Source: Diaphorobacter aerolatus (GTDB taxonomy: Bacteria; Pseudomonadota; Gammaproteobacteria; Burkholderiales; Burkholderiaceae_C). Taken from it: DNA of 64,000 nt. The position numbers and the translations under genes are program-made. The stretch covers positions 1,922,001 through 1,986,000 of the forward strand of contig NZ_CP060783.1 of NCBI RefSeq assembly GCF_014489535.1. The letters are read 5' to 3'. Under the pieces are notes generated by a model that saw only the letters and a program-made list of their open reading frames with translations, searched no databases and had not been told where the DNA came from. Positions 57,807 through 64,000 of this stretch are shown one piece after another. Position 1 is the first letter of the stretch, and the number at the start of each line of letters is the position of its first letter.

Positions 57807-59427
57807 TTATCGCCAATGCTCCTGCGCGCCGGCCCGGCGCCCGCGCAACGCGAGCAGCACCGCCCGAGCAGCCCCAGCCCCAGAACGGCCACAGCCCGAG
57901 ACGCCCAACCCACCATGCAAACGGCGTGACCGCGCCGCTCACTCCGCGCACCTGCGTCAGCAGCACGCCGCGTTGGGTGTTTTCCAGGCGATCCGTGACC
58001 TGCCCACGGTGATCGATCACCGCGGTTGCTCCGGTATTCGTAGCGCGCACCATCGGACGCTCGAACTCCAACGAGCGCATGCGGCTGATCGCAAGATGCT
58101 GGTCAATCGCAACGGAATTGCCAAACCAGCCGATGTTGCTCAGGTTCACCATGAAGGTCGGCGCCTGGGTCGCATCGACAAACCGCGCGCCGAGTTCCTC
58201 GCCGAACAAATCCTCATAACAGATGTTGGGCGCAATGCGCTCGCCCTTCCAGACGAACGATGGCTGGCCGATATGGCCGCGATTGAAATCGCCCAGCGGG
58301 ATGTTCATCATCTCGGTGAACCAGCGGAAGAACGGCGGAATGAATTCACCGAACGGCACCAGATGGTGCTTGTCATATTGGTAGGGCTGCTGCATGCCGG
58401 GCGCAAAACCATAGACCGAATTCGTGTAGCCCTCGGTGAAATTGCCAAGCGGAATGCCGACCAGCAACGCCTGCTCGCCACCGGGCTGGGAATAGCGCGC
58501 GGATATGGCTTCCAAGTAGCCGGGCGGCAATTGCTGGGGCAGCAGCGGAATCGCGGTTTCCGGCGCGACCACCAGTTGCGCCCGAGCCTCGTTCAGGCGA
58601 CCCGCGTACCACTCAAGCGCCAGCGGGATGCCGCTGCCGGGCTGGAATTTCTCGTCCTGCGGTATCTGGCCCTGCATCAGCGCGAGCGACATCGGCGCGG
58701 AGAGGTGACTGGCTTCGAGCGTCTTCAATCCGGTCTGCCGCTGCGAGGCCACGCCGCCCAGCACCATGAGCACGCCCGCGACCGCAATCCACCATTTCTG
58801 GTTGTGCGAATCCTCGGTGCGCCACATCGCGGCCGATGCCGCAAGAAAGGCCGCAGCAAAACAGATGCCGTACACGCCGACGTAACGTGCGAGCGCCGCA
58901 AGCGGCCCGTCGACGTGCGCGTATCCGATGGCACCCCACGGAAAACCGGTCCACCATTGGCCGCGCGCCAGCTCCGCCAGCAGCCACAGGGCAGCAAACA
59001 ATACCGCAGCCCGGAGTCGGCTATGCGGCAGGCGCTTTCGGAACCACCACACGGCAATCGCGTAGTAGCTGCCGAGAAACGCGGCCAGCCCCACCACGGC
59101 CAACACCGCCAGCGGCGCGGCAAGCCCGCCGTAGGTATGCATGGAGATATACAGCCACCAGAAGGTGCCGCACAGCCAGGCGGTAGCGAAAACCCAGGCC
59201 ATGAAACCCGCGCGGCGCGGCGTCGCGACCCTCAGGATCGCGTGGACAAAAACCGCCAGCGACGCCAGTTGCAGCCACCACAGCGGCTGCCCGCCCCAGG
59301 GCCAGGCCAGAGAAAGCGCCTGCGCCACTCCGGCGAGCGCCACCAGCGGCCAAAGCCACCAGGGGCCGCGAACGCCCGTAGCGCGCGGGGCGGCGGGATC
59401 ATCGTGCACCATGTGCGTTTGCTGCAT
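57807..59427 (-). CDS. lnt: Apolipoprotein N-acyltransferase (two apparent frameshifts near 57864 and 57896)
   Basis: About 540 residues; transfers the third acyl chain to the N-terminal Cys of lipoproteins in the inner membrane. Several transmembrane helices lie in the first about 200 residues. The nitrilase domain has catalytic Glu in LVVAPETAIPLLPQQLPPGY, Lys in YDKHHLVPFGEF and Cys in NICYEDLFGEE. The raw frame runs to 57736 with a nonsense tail. Adding one C at each of two CCC runs (57895-57897 and 57863-57865) yields a last transmembrane helix (VAVLGLGLLGAVLLAL) and a Arg-rich ending with TAA at 57807. Downstream of the CorC-like gene by 18 bp, a common pairing. Confidence 0.92.
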
Positions 59428-59445
59428 CGTCGGTCAGCTTGCCAT

Positions 59446-60327
59446 TCAGGAGTTTTCCCCGGCCGCGCCCTCGGGAGCGGGCGAGACCTTGAACCAGCGC
59501 ACCGCTCCGCCCTTGCCGTGCAGCACGATGAAGCGCAGCCCGCCGATGTCGAAATGCTCGCCCTTGCGCGGCACGCGGCCGAGTTCGTGGGTGATCAGGC
59601 CGCCGATGGTGTCGAACGACTCATCGAGATCGGAACTCTCGAGCGTGACGCCGAACGCCTCGGCCACGCGCTCGACGGGCGTGTCGCCGCTGACACGATA
59701 GGTCTGGTCCGCGAGGCCGAAGATGTCGCCCTCTTCCTCGGGAAGATCGAATTCGTCCTCGATCTCGCCGACGATTTCCTCGATCACGTCCTCGAACGTG
59801 ACCAGTCCGGCTGTGCGGCCAAACTCGTCGATCACGAGCGCCATGTGGCTGCGCGAGCTGCGGAATTCGGTCGAAAGATCGTTCAGGCTCTTGCTCTCCG
59901 GCACGAACAGCGCCGGGCGCACCATGGTGCGGATGTTGAGGCTCGGCGAGCGCGAGAGCTTGAGCAGGTCCTTGGCGAGCAGCACGCCGATGATGTTGTC
60001 GCGCTCACCCTGATAGACCGGAAACCGCGAATGCGCCGTGCGGATCACCTGCAGGATCAGGTCGTCGATCGGCTCGTCGATGTTCAGCAGATCCATGCGC
60101 TTGGCGGGCACCATCACGTCGCTGGCGGTCAACTCCGCCATGCGCAGCACGCGTTCCAGAAGCACCCGGGTGTCCGCATTGATGACGTCGTCATGCTCGG
60201 CCTCGGCCATTGCGGCCACCAGTTCTTCGGTGGAATTGGGCCCCGGGTTGATGAATTCGATGACGCGTTGCAGGAGCGTGCGTTTGTCTTCCTTGTCGGA
60301 ATGACGCGCGGGATGCGGATCTGACAC
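59446..60327 (-). CDS. CorC/HlyC-type CBS-domain protein
   Basis: A protein of about 293 residues with two CBS domains (VMVPAKRMDLLNIDEPIDD; ALFVPESKSLNDLSTEFRSS) and a C-terminal CorC_HlyC domain (FDTIGGLITHELGRVPRKGE). Such proteins are linked to magnesium/cobalt efflux and in many Gram-negatives sit next to lnt. The start is GTG 60327 (VSDPHPARHSDKEDKRTLL); the TTG at 60366 is a weaker option. Operon with lnt. Confidence 0.9.
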   Translation of the reverse strand: MSDPHPARHSDKEDKRTLLQRVIEFINPGPNSTEELVAAMAEAEHDDVINADTRVLLERVLRMAELTASDVMVPAKRMDLLNIDEPIDDLILQVIRTAHSRFPVYQGERDNIIGVLLAKDLLKLSRSPSLNIRTMVRPALFVPESKSLNDLSTEFRSSRSHMALVIDEFGRTAGLVTFEDVIEEIVGEIEDEFDLPEEEGDIFGLADQTYRVSGDTPVERVAEAFGVTLESSDLDESFDTIGGLITHELGRVPRKGEHFDIGGLRFIVLHGKGGAVRWFKVSPAPEGAAGENS

Positions 60328-60424
60328 AGTCTTGATGCAGGACGTGCGGTGGTGAAGGGGACTCAAGAATAACGGATTGTGGCCGAACCCGCGTCGGACT
60401 TCGCGCCGCCGATTGCCGCGCTAT

Positions 60425-61168
60425 TCACTCGGCCGATTGATGACGGCCGTCACGCACGCCCTGGCGGATTTCCTGCAGGCCGCCAAGCATGTTCCAGAAT
60501 TGTTGAGCCTGCTTCTTGAACTGGTAGTCGAGTTCGCCAAACTGCACGGCCACCATCTTGCTCATGCGCGTGTCGAAACTCGCGGGCGGCAGTTGCAGAT
60601 AGGCCTCGGATTCCGATCCATCGCGGTGCACGGTCGCGCCAGCGTTGCGGGCGATCTTGAGCATCGCGGTGTTTTCGGAGAGCGCGTGGATGAACATCAT
60701 CTTCACGTCGCGGCTGCGCGCCAGCATCATGGCGCGATCGAACAACTGCGCGCCATAGCCGCGACCACGGGCCTTGGAGAGCACGGAGACGCCGAACTCG
60801 GCGCAGCTCTTGAATTCCTCATGTTCCGCATAGGCCACATGGGCCATGGCGATGAGTTCAAGGCGTCGGTTGAACACGCCAATGACCTCATCGCGGTCGA
60901 AATCGATGTGATCGACGTAGCGGCGCACCTGCGCATCGCTGGCGGGGTAGCCAAAGCGCAGATAGCGATCCTCTGGACTCAGACTCAGCAAATGCGTAGC
61001 AATGCGCTCGCGGTGTTGGGCAGCCAGCGAACGAATGGGCACTGGAGCAGAAACCATTTTTGAAACACCTCGTTGTGTCGACTCGGGTTGATCCACCTTG
61101 GAGCCAACGCCCCAGATGCGTCGGCCCATGTCCCAGGAAGTGAGAAGCCAGTCTTTCGTCAATAGCAT
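60425..61168 (-). CDS. GNAT-family acetyltransferase
   Basis: Up to 247 residues with a GNAT domain: SLSPEDRYLRFGYPASDAQV, EFGVSVLSKARGRGYGAQLF (acetyl-CoA-binding R/QxxGxG-like motif) and MMFIHALSENTAMLKIARNA. ATG 61057 (MVSAPVPIRSL) lies right before the domain with GAGGTG upstream; ATG 61168 would add 37 residues. Substrate unknown. Stands alone between the CorC-like gene and the Lrp gene. Confidence 0.85.
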   Translation of the reverse strand: MLLTKDWLLTSWDMGRRIWGVGSKVDQPESTQRGVSKMVSAPVPIRSLAAQHRERIATHLLSLSPEDRYLRFGYPASDAQVRRYVDHIDFDRDEVIGVFNRRLELIAMAHVAYAEHEEFKSCAEFGVSVLSKARGRGYGAQLFDRAMMLARSRDVKMMFIHALSENTAMLKIARNAGATVHRDGSESEAYLQLPPASFDTRMSKMVAVQFGELDYQFKKQAQQFWNMLGGLQEIRQGVRDGRHQSAE

Positions 61169-61317
61169 GATGCAGCCATTCTAGGGTTTTCCCTAGGAAT
61201 TCGCATCGATTTTGCTGCATTGCAATATAAAAACTGGGGATGTTTCCGTTTCGAGTCGCCGGATGCGCGAAAAATCCAGAAACCAGGCCGTTTGATTGCT
61301 ATGAACTCAGAAGCAAA

Positions 61318-61824
61318 TCAAACCGGCACCGCCGTTGTGGCCTTGACACGGTCGAGCACGAAACTGGTCTTGCAGTCCTGCACGCTCGGATGCTTGAGCA
61401 GCGTCTCCATGATGAAGCGGCTGTAGTGCGCCATGTCGGCCACCACGACGCGCAGCAGATAGTCCATCTCGCCGGTCAGCGCCGAGCACTCCACCACCTC
61501 GGGCCAGGACTGCACGCTGGCGCGAAACAGGTCCATGGGATTGCGCTTGTGAATCTCGGTGTTCTTTTCAAGCCGCACATTGATGTAGGCGGTCAGCCCG
61601 AGCCCGACCGCCTCGGGTTTGACCAGCGCGACATAGCGCTCGATGATGCCCGCGTCTTCGAGCCGCTTGGCGCGGCGAAGCACGGCGCTGGGCGAGAGGC
61701 CGACGCGCTCGCCGATCACGTCATAGGTTTCGCGCCCATTGGCCTGCAGGCTGCGCAGGATCGCGCGATCCAGTTTGTCCAGCGACACCGCCGAAGAATC
61801 ACCCAGTGGGGAAGAAGTGCTCAT
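61318..61824 (-). CDS. Lrp/AsnC-family regulator of aromatic amino acid catabolism (inferred)
   Basis: A 168-residue regulator. HTH about residues 15-60: DRAILRSLQANGRETYDVIG then GLSPSAVLRRAKRLEDAGII; RAM ligand domain with VECSALTGEMDYLLRVVVAD. Divergent from hpd with 227 bp between starts, so it most likely regulates hpd-phhA in response to an aromatic amino acid, as such gene pairs do elsewhere. Ligand and sites are inference. Confidence 0.9.
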   Translation of the reverse strand: MSTSSPLGDSSAVSLDKLDRAILRSLQANGRETYDVIGERVGLSPSAVLRRAKRLEDAGIIERYVALVKPEAVGLGLTAYINVRLEKNTEIHKRNPMDLFRASVQSWPEVVECSALTGEMDYLLRVVVADMAHYSRFIMETLLKHPSVQDCKTSFVLDRVKATTAVPV

Positions 61825-62051
61825 GGAAACGATTTTCCGCCACTTCGGCGCCCTGGTTAATCCGAGACTTCCCTAGCGCATGAATATTGCATTTCATTTG
61901 CCAATTCATCATAAATAGTGCGTTCCATGCGATTATCCCGGATGAAATAGGCGAAAAAAAGCCAGCATAGCCAATTACATTCAATGTTTGACGGAGCAGC
62001 GCTGCGACGGCGCGACACAAACACCGCTTGTTCAAGCAACGGAGACACATC
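61825..62051. promoter_or_regulatory. Divergent control region between Lrp gene and hpd
   Basis: About 227 bp, clearly more AT-rich than its surroundings (61860-61990), holding both promoters and the expected Lrp sites. A ribosome site GGAGA lies before hpd. Individual boxes could not be assigned with confidence. Confidence 0.5.
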
Positions 62052-63171
62052 ATGAACGCCCCATCACCTCACGACCCGAAGAATCCGCCTGGGAAAATCC
62101 CATGGGCACCGACGGTTTCGAATTCATCGAATACGCCGCCCCGATCCCGTCGCGATGGGGAAGTCGTTCGAATCCATGGGATTCAAGCCCGTCGCCCGCC
62201 ACCGCCACAAGAACGTGCTGCTGTACCGTCAGGGCGAAATCAACTTCATCATCAACGCCGAGCCCGACAGCTTCGCCCAGCGCTTTGCCCGCCTGCATGG
62301 GCCGAGCGTCTGCGCCATCGCGTTCCGCGTGCACGATGCCAAGGCCGCCTACGAACGCGCGCTCAATCTCGGCGCATGGGGCTATGCCGGTACCGCCGAG
62401 CCGGGACAATTGAACATTCCCGCGATCAAGGGCGTGGGCGACAGCCTGATCTATTTTGTGGACCGCTGGCGCGGCAAGAACGGCGCGCGCCCGGGCGACA
62501 TCGGCAACATCGGCTTCTTCGACGTGGACTTCGTGCCGCTGCCCGGCATCAGCACCGAGGAAATGCTCTGCCCCAAGGGCGCGGGACTCACCTATGTGGA
62601 CCACCTCACGCACAACGTGCACCGGGGCCGCATGGTCGAATGGGCCGATTTCTACGAGCGTTTGTTCAACTTCCGCGAAATCCGCTACTTCGACATCGAG
62701 GGCCAGGTCACGGGCGTCAAGAGCAAGGCCATGACCAGCCCCTGCGGCAAGATCCGCATTCCGATCAACGAGGAAGGCAAGGAAAAGCCGGGGCAGATTC
62801 AGGAATACCTGGACATGTACAAGGGCGAGGGTATCCAGCACATCGCCATGGGCTCGTACGACCTCTACGCCACGGTGGATCAGTTGCGTGCCAACGGCGT
62901 GCGGCTGCTCGACACCATCGATACCTACTACGAGCTGATCGACAAGCGCATCCCGGAGCATGGCGAAAGCGTCGCTGAGCTGCAAAAGCGCAAGATTCTG
63001 ATCGACGGGAAAAAGGATGCCATCCTGCTGCAGATCTTCAGCGAGAACCAGCTTGGCCCGATCTTCTTCGAGTTCATCGAGCGCAAGGGCGACGACGGCT
63101 TCGGCAACGGCAATTTCAAGGCGCTGTTTGAAAGCATCGAGCTCGACCAGATGCGCCGCGGCGTGCTCTGA
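62052..63171 (+). CDS. hpd: 4-hydroxyphenylpyruvate dioxygenase (two apparent frameshifts near 62092 and 62140)
   Basis: A 373-residue iron dioxygenase converting 4-hydroxyphenylpyruvate to homogentisate. Metal ligands lie in VDHLTHNVHRGRMVEWADFY (His), YKGEGIQHIAMGSYDLYATV (His) and GPIFFEFIERKGDDG (Glu). The N-terminus is split over three frames: MNAPSPHDPKNPPG, then ENPMGTDGFEFIEYAAP, then DPVAMGKSFESMGFKPVARH. One base added at GGG 62091-62093 and one at CCCC 62139-62142 unite them. GGAGA lies before the ATG at 62052. First gene of hpd-phhA. Confidence 0.93.
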
Positions 63172-63203
63172 TTCGATCCAACCGACGCCTCAGGAGGCAA
63201 GCC

Positions 63204-64000
63204 ATGGGACAGGCACCGGTCACCTACGGCCAGTCCACGCGCCCGCCGCGCGGCGACTACGGCCGCGCGCGGGAGGATTTCACCTGCGCACAGAACTTCG
63301 ATGCGTACACGGAAGCGGATCACGATACCTATCACCGCCTCTACGAACGCCAGTCGGCCCTGCTTCCAGGTCTGGCGAGCCAGGCCTTCATCGACGTGTT
63401 GCCAAGGCTCGGGCCAAGGAGCGCATTCCGCGCTTTGACGACATCAACGAATCACTGCACAAGGCCACGCGCTGGGAGATCGTCGCGGTACCGGGGCTGA
63501 TTCCCGAACGCGCCTTTTTCTCGCTGCTCGCCAATCGCCGGTTTCCGGTGACGGACTGGATTCGCAAGCCCGAGGAATTCGAATACATCGTCGAGCCCGA
63601 CGTGTTCCACGACCTCTTCGGCCATGTGCCGCTGTTGTTCAATCCGGTGATCGCCGACTACATCCAGCGCTACGGCCAGGGCGGTCTCAAGGCAGAGGAA
63701 CTCGGCGCGGGCGAGATGCTTGCGCGGCTCTACTGGTACACCATCGAATTCGGCCTGATCCGCGAGCCGGAGGGGCTGCGGGCCTATGGCGCGGGCATTC
63801 TGAGCTCCAGCGGCGAACTCAAGCACAGCGTGCAAAGCCCCGAGCCGCAACGTCTGCCGCTGGAACTCGCGCGCACCATGCGCACGCGCTACAAGATCGA
63901 CACCTACCAGCAGACGTATTTCGTGATCGACAGCTTCGAGCAGCTGTTCGAATTGACGGCGCCCGATTTCACCCATCTCTACGACCAGCTGCGCGCCCTG
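63204..64000 (+). CDS. phhA: Phenylalanine 4-monooxygenase, 3' end outside window (apparent frameshift near 63412)
   Basis: At least 266 residues; hydroxylates phenylalanine to tyrosine with pterin cofactor. The catalytic block is VEPDVFHDLFGHVPLLFNPV (two iron His) with Glu in LARLYWYTIEFGLIREPEGL, then the C-terminal YQQTYFVIDSFEQLFEL. The first frame (MGQAPVTYGQSTRPPRGDYG, IDVLPRLG) breaks at GGG 63411-63413; adding one G leads to AKERIPRFDDINESLHKATR. GGAGG lies 7 nt before the ATG. 32 bp after hpd, so co-transcribed. Truncated by the window end, not by a stop. Confidence 0.93.

Noticed and set aside
57133-60324. A 1063-residue plus-strand open frame
   Set aside because: It runs antisense across fabA, the intergenic region, lnt and the CorC-like gene, all strongly supported on the minus strand. 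Its His/Arg/Gln-rich composition is what the opposite strand of high-GC genes gives.

Overview
The window is about 64 kb of high-GC, gene-dense chromosomal DNA. It most likely comes from a betaproteobacterium of the order Burkholderiales, probably family Comamonadaceae. This rests on gene content: an argB-slmA neighbourhood, a phasin beside a PhaD-like TetR regulator, a gspE-to-gspD type II secretion operon, the fabA-fabB pair, and a beta-oxidation operon with an embedded DUF2147 gene. No tRNA, rRNA, CRISPR array, prophage or classical insertion sequence was recognised.

Layout. (1) 0.3-2.2 kb: acyl-CoA thioesterase, bactofilin and a small exported protein. (2) 2.2-11.2 kb, minus strand: a fatty-acid degradation operon of TetR regulator, acyl-CoA dehydrogenase, DUF2147 periplasmic protein, FadB-like hydroxyacyl-CoA dehydrogenase/hydratase, thiolase, thioesterase and enoyl-CoA hydratase. 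A DUF559 endonuclease-like gene bounded by inverted palindromic repeats sits inside this operon. (3) 11.6-14.0 kb: exported hypothetical protein, slmA, argB. (4) 14.1-26.4 kb: a surface-polysaccharide locus with a WecA/MraY-type initiating transferase, glycosyltransferases (one a giant methyltransferase/coiled-coil/GT2/GT4 protein), a large membrane protein, two methyltransferases and a Wzm/Wzt ABC exporter. (5) 26.6-30.0 kb: parvulin-type isomerase, an abundant-looking exported protein of unknown function and a lipoprotein. (6) 30.1-41.1 kb: a type II secretion operon, gspE-F-G-H-I-J-K-L-M-(C/N-like)-D. (7) 41.2-46.6 kb: a secreted glycosidase-like protein and the four dTDP-L-rhamnose genes, which probably feed the glycan locus. 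(8) 46.7-61.8 kb: phasin, TetR, coaX, BON/LysM protein, rhodanese, YgjP-like metallopeptidase, plsC, gmhB, glyS-glyQ, fabB-fabA, lnt, CorC-like protein, GNAT and an Lrp regulator. (9) 62.0-64.0 kb: hpd and phhA for aromatic amino acid catabolism; phhA runs off the window.

The most important caution is that at least 18 single-base frameshifts break 12 otherwise well-preserved genes. Every one is repaired by adding one base, almost always to a run of G or C. I read these as under-called homopolymers in the assembly, not as gene decay, and I annotate the genes across the breaks. Within those limits the genes form three linked themes: fatty-acid and PHA metabolism, building and exporting a rhamnose-containing surface glycan, and type II protein secretion.
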